DNA from: Pseudoselenomonas ruminantium
GTDB lineage: Bacteria > Bacillota > Negativicutes > Selenomonadales > Selenomonadaceae
DNA length: 52,308 bases
Reading direction: 5' to 3'
Assembly (NCBI GenBank): GCA_902781305.1
Contig: CACZIV010000017.1
Location: 1-52,308 of the forward strand
Under the pieces are notes generated by a model that was not told the origin of the DNA, made no database searches, and saw only the letters and a program-made list of their open reading frames with translations. Positions 32,733 to 40,213 of this stretch are shown piece by piece; the first letter of the stretch is position 1; each line of letters begins with the position of its first letter. Made by a program: the position numbers and the translations under genes.

Positions 32733-33803
32733 TTATTCCTTCTCTGCCGCTTCACGTTTCTGCTTCTGCACAACGCTCATTGCGCCATGGGCAGCTACAC
32801 CGGCTGCCGTAGCTACGGCCATGGCAGCACCGATTTTATCCACATTGCCGAGTGGGCCATATTCCGGCATACGCGTGGTCATCGGATCTTCGTCCCAGAA
32901 ATGCGCATTGGAACAGCCAATGCAGGGTGCACCGGACTGAATCGGATAACTCATGCCCTGGAACCAGCGCAGATTACCGCAGGAATTGTACGTCTCGGGG
33001 CCACGGCAGCCCAGTTTATAAAGACACCATCCGGCTTTTGCACCTTCATCATCAAAGCGTTCTGCAAACATACCGGCATCAAAGAAGGGACGACGATAGC
33101 AGGTATCGTGGATACGATTGCCATAGAACTGTTTCGGACGGCCTTCGTTATCAAGCGGCGGCACGGTGCCAAAGAGGGCAAGATGCATAACCACGCCTGT
33201 CATAACTTCCGGAATCGGCGGGCAGCCCGGTACGTTGATTACCGGCGTCCTGCCAGCGAAATGGGAAATCCCCGAAGACCCCGTGGGGTTTGGTTTGGCA
33301 GCCTGAATACCGCCCGATACCGCGCAGGTGCCATAGGCAACAACGGCTAAGGCGTTCTCACAGGCGTGCCGCAGGGTCTGTACAAAAGGCTTGCCGCCGG
33401 ACATGCAGTAAACACCATTGTCCTTCGTGCATACAGCACCTTCTACGCACAGAATGTACTGCCCCTTGTACTTGTTAATCGTTTCTTCCAAGTGCGCCTC
33501 GAACGGCTCACCGCTGGCAGCACTTAACAGATGGTCATACTCCAGTGCAATCTGGCTCAATACCAAATCCGATGCAAGCGGTGCACCGGAACGGATAAAC
33601 GACTCATCGCAACCCGTGCATTCATGACCATGAATCCAGACCACTACCGGCAACGGCTTCTTTTCGGCAGCTTCCACCACCTTGGACACCTGGTCCGTAC
33701 TGAGTCCCATCAGGGACGTCAGTGCAACACAGCTCTTCACAAAGCTGCGGCGGCTCATGCCTTTTCTGAGATATACATCCCACATACTCTCCCGTTTGTC
33801 CAC
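32733..33803 (-). CDS. [NiFe]-hydrogenase small subunit with Tat signal
   Basis: 356 residues. A twin-arginine signal (SRRSFVK near residue 17, followed by a hydrophobic region) sends the folded dimer across the membrane. The Fe-S cysteines are in place: HECTGCDES, AYGTCAVSGG, VPGCPPI, HDTCYRR, CLYKLGC and CIGCS. The O2-tolerant group 1 enzymes have two extra proximal-cluster cysteines (as in ECTCC and SWGC of E. coli Hyd-1); here both positions are Gly, so a standard, oxygen-sensitive enzyme is expected. A C-terminal hydrophobic helix (about 318-342) anchors it. GTG start with AGGAGG upstream. First gene of the hydrogenase operon. Confidence 0.96.
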   Translation of the reverse strand: MDKRESMWDVYLRKGMSRRSFVKSCVALTSLMGLSTDQVSKVVEAAEKKPLPVVVWIHGHECTGCDESFIRSGAPLASDLVLSQIALEYDHLLSAASGEPFEAHLEETINKYKGQYILCVEGAVCTKDNGVYCMSGGKPFVQTLRHACENALAVVAYGTCAVSGGIQAAKPNPTGSSGISHFAGRTPVINVPGCPPIPEVMTGVVMHLALFGTVPPLDNEGRPKQFYGNRIHDTCYRRPFFDAGMFAERFDDEGAKAGWCLYKLGCRGPETYNSCGNLRWFQGMSYPIQSGAPCIGCSNAHFWDEDPMTTRMPEYGPLGNVDKIGAAMAVATAAGVAAHGAMSVVQKQKREAAEKE

Positions 33804-34150
33804 TTTTTTACCTCCTCTTGATTATCCTTGCATAATTACTATAGATTCAACCGCTGGCTCGATTGCGGCATCATAAAGAAAATCTATTAGCGAACACTCT
33901 TATTATACGCCGAAAAAATACAAAATGCTATATCTATCATTACAATAATTCGTAATAAATTTAATTTATTTTATCATAGCAATTCACCAAGGATATCCTT
34001 TGATAAACAGGACTTATAACGCCCATATTCCATAGGTCTACTGTTTTCCCATTTCGCCAAACCAGTACCTTTTTCCTGCTGCGAAAAAATGTTTTTTTCA
34101 TTAAAATAAAAACAAAATCGCTAACCGCATGAAAAAAAATTTTCCTTCTC
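33804..34150. other. Intergenic region with probable hydrogenase operon promoter
   Basis: AT-rich, no credible gene. On the minus strand a perfect TATAAT (33902-33907) lies about 100 bases before the small subunit, with a weak TAGCAT 17 bases upstream of it. An inverted repeat ATTAC/GTAAT (33940-33957) just upstream could be an activator site. The minus-strand reading frame through 33961-34167 has no ribosome binding site and biased, low-complexity composition, and is not called. Confidence 0.4.
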
Positions 34151-34179
34151 TTGCAAAACAATAACAAACGCGGTATACT
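34151..34179 (+). promoter_or_regulatory. Promoter of the tRNA-Ala gene
   Basis: TTGCAA (34151-34156) and TATACT (34174-34179) with a 17-base spacer, 28 bases before the tRNA. Confidence 0.75.
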
Positions 34180-34207
34180 GAAAAAGGTTTTTCAACCGCA
34201 ATAATAT

Positions 34208-34283
34208 GGGGACGTAGCTCAGCTGGGAGAGCACCAGGTTCGCAATCTGGGGGTCGAGGGTTCAATCCCCTTCGTCTCCACCA
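34208..34283 (+). tRNA. tRNA-Ala (anticodon CGC)
   Basis: A full cloverleaf of 73 bases plus an encoded CCA. Acceptor arms GGGGACG/CGTCTCC contain the G3-U70 pair that identifies tRNA-Ala. The D-arm is GCTC...GAGC, the anticodon stem CCAGG/TCTGG encloses the loop TTCGCAA (anticodon CGC, reading GCG), and the T-arm GAGGG-TTCAATC-CCCTT is normal. Confidence 0.97.
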
Positions 34284-34297
34284 AAATTAAAATTTAA

Positions 34298-34325
34298 GCC
34301 TTCCTTGATAAGGGAAGGTTTTTTC
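34298..34325 (+). terminator. Terminator of the tRNA gene
   Basis: CCTTCC and GGAAGG enclose a 9-base loop, then TTTTTT. The following MFS gene starts 22 bases later. Confidence 0.8.
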
Positions 34326-34346
34326 TATATTCAGGAGCATTTTCTT

Positions 34347-35684
34347 ATGGAACATAGAATTCTTTTCACCATCATGCTTACCTCCTTCCTCACGCCCTTT
34401 ACCGGCAGTGCGCTGAATCTTGCGCTGCCCTCTTTGGGCGCAGAATACGGCGCGAGTCCGGCGCAGTTAGGCTGGGTGCTGGGCAGTTTTCTGCTGGCCG
34501 CCATTGTGGTTCTGCTACCTTTTGGCAAGCTGGCTGACCGCTATGGCAAGCGGTATTTTTTTATCATGGGCAACGGCATCTTTGCTGCCACTTCCCTTGC
34601 CGCCTGTTTTGCCCCCAATCTTTCCCTGCTCATTGCCGCCCGCGCAGCGCAGGGCATTGGTTCAGCCATGACCTTTGCCACCTCCATGTCCATTCTCACA
34701 TTGGTTATCCCCAAGGAGCGCCGTGGCTGGGCGATGGGCTGGAATGTCGCCGTGGTCTACACTGGGCTTACACTAGGGCCGGCAGTCGGCGGTTTTCTCA
34801 ACTATTATTACGGCTGGCAAAGTATCTTCATCGTACTGGCCGTTTTAGGCACCATCGCCTTTCTCACCGCCCGCCATACCATGCAGGAGGAATGGGTTGA
34901 GGACAGCCGCCCCGAATGGGACAAAAAAGGCGCCCTCCTTTACGGCGGCGCCATTCTCCTCATCATCTACGGTCTTTCTCAGCTGCTCGCTGAACCACTT
35001 GCCCCCGCCATCTTATTGGCAGGTCTGCTGCTGTTCGGTATATTTATCCGCTATGAACTGCACACGGAAAATCCCTTGCTGCCGATAAACCTGCTGTTTA
35101 TCAACCGTCCCTTTTCCCTGTCCTGTCTGGCGGCGCTGCTCAACTACTGTGCCACCTTTGCCACCAGTTTATTGCTGTCGCTCTACCTGCAGTCCATTCT
35201 GGGCCTGACTTCGCGCAGTGCGGGTCTTATCCTGCTTGCCCAACCCATCATCATGGCCAGCCTTTCCCCGCTGATGGGCAAGCTGTCGGATAAATACGCC
35301 CCGACCAAACTTGCCGCCGGGGGCATGGCCGTCATCACCATCGGCTTGGGCGGTTTTGCCCTGACGGTTCACAACCTCTCCCTCTATCTGCTCATTCCCA
35401 TGCTCATCATCACCGGTACCGGCTTCGCCCTGTTCGCCGCGCCGAACAACAACGCCATCATGAGTTCTGTGGAGAAGAAACATTACAGCCTTGCCGCCAG
35501 CCTATTGAGCACCACCCGCCTGTTCGGTCAGGTACTCAGCGTAGCCATCATGAATTTAATCTTGTCGCTCCAATGGGCAAATTACGCCCCACGCGAAGCC
35601 CTCTTGCAAAACCTGCAAATCGCCCTGCTCTGCTTCGCCATCTTTTCCGCGGCAGGGGTAATCCCCGCAAAAGCACGAAAATAA
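34347..35684 (+). CDS. MFS multidrug-type exporter (DHA2 family)
   Basis: 445 residues, about 13-14 membrane helices, a proton-driven drug or metabolite exporter. Family motif A is seen as GKLADRYGKRYFF near residue 58; the motif C region GLTLGPAVGGFLNYYYGWQSIF near 142 marks drug:H+ antiporters. The N-terminus MEHRILFTIMLTSFLTPFTG (LNLALPSLG following) is the usual DHA2 start. The ATG has AGGAG 9 bases upstream; a longer frame overlaps the tRNA terminator. Substrate unknown. It shares the terminator-like repeat at 35710 with the convergent Nudix gene. Confidence 0.9.
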   Translation: MEHRILFTIMLTSFLTPFTGSALNLALPSLGAEYGASPAQLGWVLGSFLLAAIVVLLPFGKLADRYGKRYFFIMGNGIFAATSLAACFAPNLSLLIAARAAQGIGSAMTFATSMSILTLVIPKERRGWAMGWNVAVVYTGLTLGPAVGGFLNYYYGWQSIFIVLAVLGTIAFLTARHTMQEEWVEDSRPEWDKKGALLYGGAILLIIYGLSQLLAEPLAPAILLAGLLLFGIFIRYELHTENPLLPINLLFINRPFSLSCLAALLNYCATFATSLLLSLYLQSILGLTSRSAGLILLAQPIIMASLSPLMGKLSDKYAPTKLAAGGMAVITIGLGGFALTVHNLSLYLLIPMLIITGTGFALFAAPNNNAIMSSVEKKHYSLAASLLSTTRLFGQVLSVAIMNLILSLQWANYAPREALLQNLQIALLCFAIFSAAGVIPAKARK

Positions 35685-35709
35685 GGGGAGGTGAACTTCT
35701 TCCACGCAC

Positions 35710-35814
35710 AAAGCCCGCCGACTGGCGATAGTTTTCTGCAGCGTTTGACAAGCCTGTCTAAGCGAAAGAAAACTATTGCCAGCCGGCGGGCGTCTTTTTA
35801 CTATGATGTAAACC
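35710..35814. repeat. Dispersed hairpin repeat, copy 3 (complete)
   Basis: Same plan as copy 2 but with different arm bases: left arm GCCCGCCGACTGGCGATAG then TTTTCT, right arm AGAAAACTATT then GCCAGCCGGCGGGC, with the apex GACAAGCCTGTC. The arms differ from copy 2 by paired changes (GTGGGAGC/GCTCCCAC against GCCGACTG/CAGCCGGC), leaving one A-C mismatch and one G-U pair. The right flank ATGATGTAAACC matches that of copy 2. It lies between two convergent genes and may end both transcripts. Confidence 0.85.
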
Positions 35815-35819
35815 AAAAG

Positions 35820-36296
35820 TTAAAGCAGCGATTGTCCATCCAGTACCGCTTCCACCAATTCTTCCCCCACATACCGAAGTTTCAGCGAAAAATGGGGCCG
35901 ATTCTCCTCCATCAGCCGGAAGAAAATTTTATCTCCTTCCCAGAGCGGCAAATCATAGACCTTCTCCTTCGCAATCCACTCCAGCACGCCTTCATTGCAC
36001 GCACCGATTTTCCCCTCATAGCCCGTGGCGGTGTAGAGGAACATATATTCCGTCTGCCATTTGTCGGACATAAAGGTGATAATGCCCCGCTGCTTATACT
36101 CGGTAAGGGTCAGGCCGGTTTCTTCCCTGGCCTCCCGCAGCAGGCATTCCTCCGGGGATTCATCGGCTTCAAAGTGGCCGCCAATCCCCACCCATTTATC
36201 CTTGTTGATATCGTGTTCCTTTTTCACCCGATGCATCATCAGATACTTGCCATCACGCTCAATATAGCACAGGGTGGTCAGATTGCTTTTCGGCAT
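35820..36296 (-). CDS. Nudix hydrolase (MutT/8-oxo-dGTP diphosphatase-like)
   Basis: 158 residues, cytoplasmic. The Nudix box is complete: GGHFEADESPEECLLREAREETGL near residues 41-64. The sequence start TTLCYIERDGKYLMMHRVKKEHD matches a common Firmicute MutT-like group annotated as 8-oxo-dGTP diphosphatase. Actual substrate cannot be read from sequence. AAGGGA stands before the ATG, only 4 bases after the LarE stop, so it is the last gene of a unit apbE-larE-nudix. Confidence 0.9.
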   Translation of the reverse strand: MPKSNLTTLCYIERDGKYLMMHRVKKEHDINKDKWVGIGGHFEADESPEECLLREAREETGLTLTEYKQRGIITFMSDKWQTEYMFLYTATGYEGKIGACNEGVLEWIAKEKVYDLPLWEGDKIFFRLMEENRPHFSLKLRYVGEELVEAVLDGQSLL

Positions 36297-36300
36297 TTTT

Positions 36301-37119
36301 CTATCCCTTCAATACTTCATTCATACTGCCCATACGATACCCTTCCAAATCCAGTGTCACATAGGCAAAACCGAATTCCTTTAATTTAGCAACGGCTTTT
36401 TGATATGTTCCATCGGCCATAAAGCGCTCAATATCCTCAGGCAGCAGTTCCAGGCGGGCCATATCCGCATGGCTGCGCACCCGTAACTGGGTAAAGCCTT
36501 CCGCATGAAGAAATTTTTCCGCCTGTTCTATGCGCTGCAGTTTTTCTCTGGACAATACCTCGCCATAAGGAACGCGGGAAGCCAGACACGCCGCAGAGGG
36601 TTTCTGCGCAACGCTCAGCCCCAAAACCTTGGCATACGCCCGAATATCCGCTTTGGTAAGCCCTGCCTCCAACAACGGACTCAGAACCCCTAGCTCCCGC
36701 AGCGCCTGTCTGCCGGGGCGATAGTCCTGGCCATCATCCACATTGGAACCATCCAGCAGATGGACAATTCCTTTCTGCCCGACAATCTCCCGCAATTTAC
36801 CAAAAATCAACCGCTTACAATAATAACAGCGCTGCGGCGGATTCGTGCGCACATCATAGTAAATCAATGGGTCAACCTGAACCACCTCATGCCGGATGCC
36901 TTCCTCGCGGCAAAAAGTTACCGCATCTTCCACATCAGAAGCCGGCATCAGCGAACTCTGTACCGTCAGCGCCATTACCTGTTCGGTTCCCAAAGTTTCC
37001 TTAGCCGCCTTCAACAGCACCGTCGAATCCACACCTGCCGAAAAAGCTACGGCCACACCGCCGTAGCTTTTGAGCAGGAATTGTAATTTGTCTACTTTCA
37101 TCTGTAATGCTTTGTCCAT
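36301..37119 (-). CDS. larE: ATP-dependent sulfur transferase, LarE-like
   Basis: 272 residues. PP-loop ATPase motif AFSAGVDSTVLL near residue 27, then RCYYCKRLIFGKL near 100 and KPSAACLASRVPYG near 173. In Lactobacillus LarE, the Cys in the last motif gives its sulfur to the nickel-pincer cofactor precursor of lactate racemase; other members use three cysteines to hold an Fe-S cluster, and the two extra cysteines here (CYYC) suggest that type. The ATG overlaps the apbE stop (TGATG). larB, larC and larA are not in the window, so the pathway partner is unclear; other sulfur insertion is possible. Confidence 0.83.
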   Translation of the reverse strand: MDKALQMKVDKLQFLLKSYGGVAVAFSAGVDSTVLLKAAKETLGTEQVMALTVQSSLMPASDVEDAVTFCREEGIRHEVVQVDPLIYYDVRTNPPQRCYYCKRLIFGKLREIVGQKGIVHLLDGSNVDDGQDYRPGRQALRELGVLSPLLEAGLTKADIRAYAKVLGLSVAQKPSAACLASRVPYGEVLSREKLQRIEQAEKFLHAEGFTQLRVRSHADMARLELLPEDIERFMADGTYQKAVAKLKEFGFAYVTLDLEGYRMGSMNEVLKG

Positions 37120-38186
37120 CACTGCAACTCCCCACTGCCCTGCCAAAATTGGAAATCCTTGGACACATCTTCCAGTTCTTTTGCCATGTCGCCCGTTGTC
37201 CAAAGCTGATAACGGCCATCAACGATGGCTCCCTTTATGCCGTGGGGCATGGTCTGCAGAAAGTGAATCCCCTGTTCCGGCCCCAGCACAAAAACTGCTG
37301 TGGTCAGTAAATCCGTCAACATTCCGCCATCCGGCACGCTGCTGTCCGCCACAATCGTAACGCTAATGGCACCACTCTGCGCGGGACGTCCGGTGCGCGG
37401 GTCAATAATATGATGATAGCGCACGCCGCCGGCCTCAAAGAAGCGCTCATAATCGCCCGATGTGGAAAGCGCCGCATCTTTTAAGGGCAGTACCGCCATT
37501 TTTTCCTGCGCATCTTCCTTGCGCGGGTGGCGGATGCCAATGCGCCAGGCGGTCTGTTCCTTGTTCACGCCCAAGGCATACAAGGAACTGCCGCCGAGGT
37601 TAATCAGGCCATTTTCAATGCCGTATTTAGCATAGATTTTCCGGACTTCATCTACGGCAAAGCCTTTGGCGATACCGCCCAAGTCCACGCCCATGCCTTT
37701 TTCCTGCAGGCGGGCCGCCTGCTTTTCCTCATTGAGTTCCAGTTTTTGCCAGCCGACCAGTTTCTGCGCTGCCGCCAATTCCACAGGCGACGGCACTTTG
37801 GCATGGTCGGTGCCAATGCCCCAGAGGTCGACCAAGGTTTTGGTTGTAACATCAAAGGCGCCATTGGTTTTAACTGCAAAATCCTGCGCCGTTGCCAGCA
37901 TTTTGTAAACTTCCGGCTGCAGGCTGACCCATTTGCCTGTGCCAGCCAGCTGGGCCAGCTTGTTTACATCACTGTCCGGCACGTTTGGATTGACCATGCT
38001 GTCAATCGTTTTCAACCGGGCCATACTTTCATCAATGGCGGCCTGCGCATCAGCGCCCTCAGCGGCAAGCGTTACCGCTGTATCCAAAATGAGTTCACTC
38101 TTTTTCACCTGCTGCTCGCCGCAGCCAGCACACAGGCAGACGATAAGGATTAGCAAAAAGGCCGCCATTTTTTGCCTTTTTCCCAT
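37119..38186 (-). CDS. apbE: FAD:protein FMN transferase (ApbE), lipoprotein
   Basis: 355 residues. A lipoprotein signal with lipobox LCAGC (near residues 17-22) places it on the outside of the inner membrane. ApbE attaches FMN to a Ser/Thr of target flavoproteins such as RnfG/NqrC or fumarate-reductase-like proteins. Seen: NPNVPDSDVNKL near 65, DVTTKTLVDLWGIG near 108, GVDLGGIAKGFAVDE near 170 and the metal site SGDYERFFEAGGVRYHHIIDPRTG near 245-268. Normal length. 1-base overlap with larE downstream. No obvious flavoprotein target lies nearby. Confidence 0.94.
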   Translation of the reverse strand: MGKRQKMAAFLLILIVCLCAGCGEQQVKKSELILDTAVTLAAEGADAQAAIDESMARLKTIDSMVNPNVPDSDVNKLAQLAGTGKWVSLQPEVYKMLATAQDFAVKTNGAFDVTTKTLVDLWGIGTDHAKVPSPVELAAAQKLVGWQKLELNEEKQAARLQEKGMGVDLGGIAKGFAVDEVRKIYAKYGIENGLINLGGSSLYALGVNKEQTAWRIGIRHPRKEDAQEKMAVLPLKDAALSTSGDYERFFEAGGVRYHHIIDPRTGRPAQSGAISVTIVADSSVPDGGMLTDLLTTAVFVLGPEQGIHFLQTMPHGIKGAIVDGRYQLWTTGDMAKELEDVSKDFQFWQGSGELQ

Positions 38187-38196
38187 ATTTCACACC

Positions 38197-39498
38197 TTAA
38201 TTCTGTACAGCCGGGCTGGGTTCCAGCTCACCGGCCAAATCATGATTGGTCATTGCGCAAACGCTGGCATCTGACCAGACATTTTCCGCTGTCTCTATCA
38301 TATCAATAATGGTGTAAATAGGCAAGATTACCCCCATCAAACCAATGGGTGCGCCCAAAGAACTCATCAACGACAGCGTGAGGAAATAGCAGCCCATCGG
38401 CACACCGGCATTGCCGATAGCCGCCAGCACCGCGATAAATACCCAGGCAATCATGGTGCCCAGCGTCAGTTCAAAACCGGCATTCTGCATGACAAACAGC
38501 GAAGTAACCAGAATAAAGGCTGCGCAGCCATTCATATTAATCGTCGTGCAGATAGGCAGCACGAAACGGGACACACGCGGATTGACTTTCAGATTCTGCT
38601 CTGCCGTAGCCAGCGTAACCGGCAGAGTTCCGGCAGAACTTTTGGTAAAGAGTGCCACAGCAATCGCCGGCGACATCTTGCGGAACACATCCAGCGGATT
38701 AAGACCGCGCACCAACAAGAACAGCGGCAGAACGACGAACATCTGCAAGAGGTTGCCGCCCATAACCACAGCCACATACTGGCTGAGCGCCCCGACAATC
38801 ACACCGGCTTCAATCTGCGCCGAGAGCTGACCGGCAAACGCCAGAATGCCCAACGGCAGCGCCCACAAAATCGCCCGAATCAACGTGAACAGAAGTTCCT
38901 GCAAGCCATGCAGCCCCTTTAACAACACTTCACGGTTTTCCGTCTTGGGCATGAACGCCAGCCCCAAACCAACGGATGCGGCAATCAGCATAACCGAGAG
39001 TACATTGCCTGCCAAAAACGGCTGCAACACGTTATTCGGAATGACCGACAGAATATGGTCATAATAAGTCAGCTTGCCCACCTTATCCATCGGTACAGCG
39101 CTTACGCCTGCGCCAACGATGTCAGCAGGCAGATTGCCCGGTGCAATCCAAAGATACAGCCCCAACCCCACGAAAGCTGCCGCCAAAGTGGTCAGGAAGG
39201 TGTAGCTTACCGCCCGGGCAAAAATCCGTCCCGTTTCCTTCTGACCGCCCAACGCCGCCAAGGTGGTAATCACCGCCAAGGCGATAGTCGGTACCGCGAT
39301 AAACTGGAACAGACGGGTAAATACCGTCGCGATAAAATTAAACAGCTCATTTAACGGCGCAATGCCCAAAAAGCCCAAAAAGCCGCCGACAATCAGCGCA
39401 CCAAACCACAGGACAAGCTGTTTGCGGCTGGCTTTGGGATTATGCGCGCGCAGGGCTTCTTCCCGCGCCGCCTCCACGGTCTTGTTTTTTTCTGCCAT
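38197..39498 (-). CDS. Dicarboxylate/amino acid:cation symporter (DAACS family)
   Basis: 433 residues, eight membrane helices plus two re-entrant loops. HP1 is TKSSAGTLPVTLATAE near 290, the helix 7 motif reads NMNGCA in place of NMDGT, HP2 follows at GNAGVPMGCYF, and the helix 8 region reads IDMIETAENVWSD where glutamate and aspartate carriers have DRxRTxxNVxGD. The changed helix 8 residues suggest another substrate than glutamate or C4-dicarboxylates. AAGAAGGA precedes the ATG. It is 10 bases upstream of apbE on the same strand, and may be cotranscribed. Confidence 0.88.
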   Translation of the reverse strand: MAEKNKTVEAAREEALRAHNPKASRKQLVLWFGALIVGGFLGFLGIAPLNELFNFIATVFTRLFQFIAVPTIALAVITTLAALGGQKETGRIFARAVSYTFLTTLAAAFVGLGLYLWIAPGNLPADIVGAGVSAVPMDKVGKLTYYDHILSVIPNNVLQPFLAGNVLSVMLIAASVGLGLAFMPKTENREVLLKGLHGLQELLFTLIRAILWALPLGILAFAGQLSAQIEAGVIVGALSQYVAVVMGGNLLQMFVVLPLFLLVRGLNPLDVFRKMSPAIAVALFTKSSAGTLPVTLATAEQNLKVNPRVSRFVLPICTTINMNGCAAFILVTSLFVMQNAGFELTLGTMIAWVFIAVLAAIGNAGVPMGCYFLTLSLMSSLGAPIGLMGVILPIYTIIDMIETAENVWSDASVCAMTNHDLAGELEPSPAVQN

Positions 39499-39558
39499 AA
39501 TGATTCCTTCTTTCTGTGTATAGATAATATATAAAACCTAGTAAAATAATATGTTTAC

Positions 39559-39586
39559 ACTTTAGCATATATTATAAATAAGTCAA
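39559..39586 (-). promoter_or_regulatory. Promoter of the DAACS-apbE-larE-nudix unit
   Basis: On the minus strand TTGACT (39581-39586) and TAAAGT (39559-39564) with a 16-base spacer, about 60 bases before the symporter gene. Confidence 0.5.
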
Positions 39587-39736
39587 GCTAAAAATGTATC
39601 TTTTCTACATTATATATCATTCTCGCAACAAAATAAAATTTGCAAATTATCTGCTAATTGCAGGAAAAACTTCGTCCCATCGCGAAGTAGTACCTATAAT
39701 TACCCTGATTACCTGCTATAACAAGGAAGTGATAAT

Positions 39737-40012
39737 ATGAACATGAAATTACACGGAGACAAAATCGCCTACTTTTTCATCGCCTTTGCGGTATACCTTT
39801 TAATCCGGGCATTCTCTGCCCATCTGACCCTGCCCATTGTCAACGTGCTTCTTTACGTTTCCATAGCTGCATCGCTATTGGCCAGCAATGTACCCAGGGT
39901 AATGGATATTCCCCTGCATTATGCCTATCCGGTAAAATGCGTGGAATACTTTACCTTCGGCGTGTCCGTGGTCTGCTTTATCGCCATGTGTCTGCGCCAT
40001 ATGTGGATTTGA
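39737..40012 (+). CDS. Small membrane protein of unknown function
   Basis: 91 residues with three likely membrane helices (YFFIAFAVYLLIRAF; LPIVNVLLYVSIAASLLA; FTFGVSVVCFIAMC). CAAGGAAGTG precedes the ATG. A TATAAT-type box upstream (near 39696) suggests its own promoter. No family recognised. It stands immediately before the TPP riboswitch but has no evident link to thiamine. Confidence 0.65.
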   Translation: MNMKLHGDKIAYFFIAFAVYLLIRAFSAHLTLPIVNVLLYVSIAASLLASNVPRVMDIPLHYAYPVKCVEYFTFGVSVVCFIAMCLRHMWI

Positions 40013-40013
40013 C

Positions 40014-40041
40014 TTGAAATTCCGTCCAAAATTGTATATAA
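40014..40041 (+). promoter_or_regulatory. Promoter of the thiamine-salvage operon
   Basis: TTGAAA (40014-40019) and TATAAT (40036-40041) with a 16-base spacer; the start point falls just before the riboswitch. Confidence 0.6.
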
Positions 40042-40054
40042 TAACGGTGAAAAT

Positions 40055-40188
40055 CAAACAGGGGAGCTTGTATCAGCAGGCTGAGAGGAAGTAATCGAAC
40101 TTCGACCCTTTAACCTGATGCGGGTAATGCCGCCGTAGGAAGTCATACTGAGGTTTGTTGCAGGAGATGCTTACGGCGTCTCCTGCTT
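40055..40188 (+). promoter_or_regulatory. TPP riboswitch with terminator
   Basis: The thi-box core is intact: GGGGAGC, then GGCTGAGAGG, ACCCTTTAACCTGATGC, GGGTAATGCC and the closing GTAGGAA. A terminator stem GCAGGAGA/TCTCCTGC followed by TTTTTG (40159-40188) provides the expression platform, so high thiamine pyrophosphate would stop transcription before cytX. Confidence 0.97.
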
Positions 40189-40213
40189 TTTGTTGTAGAA
40201 AGGTGGAATTCAT

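Noticed and set aside
33961-34167. Minus-strand 68-codon frame upstream of the tRNA
   Set aside because: AT-rich, low-complexity Phe/Lys/Arg composition, no ribosome binding site, and it overlaps the tRNA promoter.
34208-34325. tRNA-linked integration site
   Set aside because: No integrase, no repeat of the tRNA 3' end within the window and no mobile genes nearby.
35556-35816. Minus-strand open frames over repeat copy 3 and the MFS gene end
   Set aside because: They run through the hairpin element and the antisense of the MFS gene and share repeat-derived peptide strings; no start signals.
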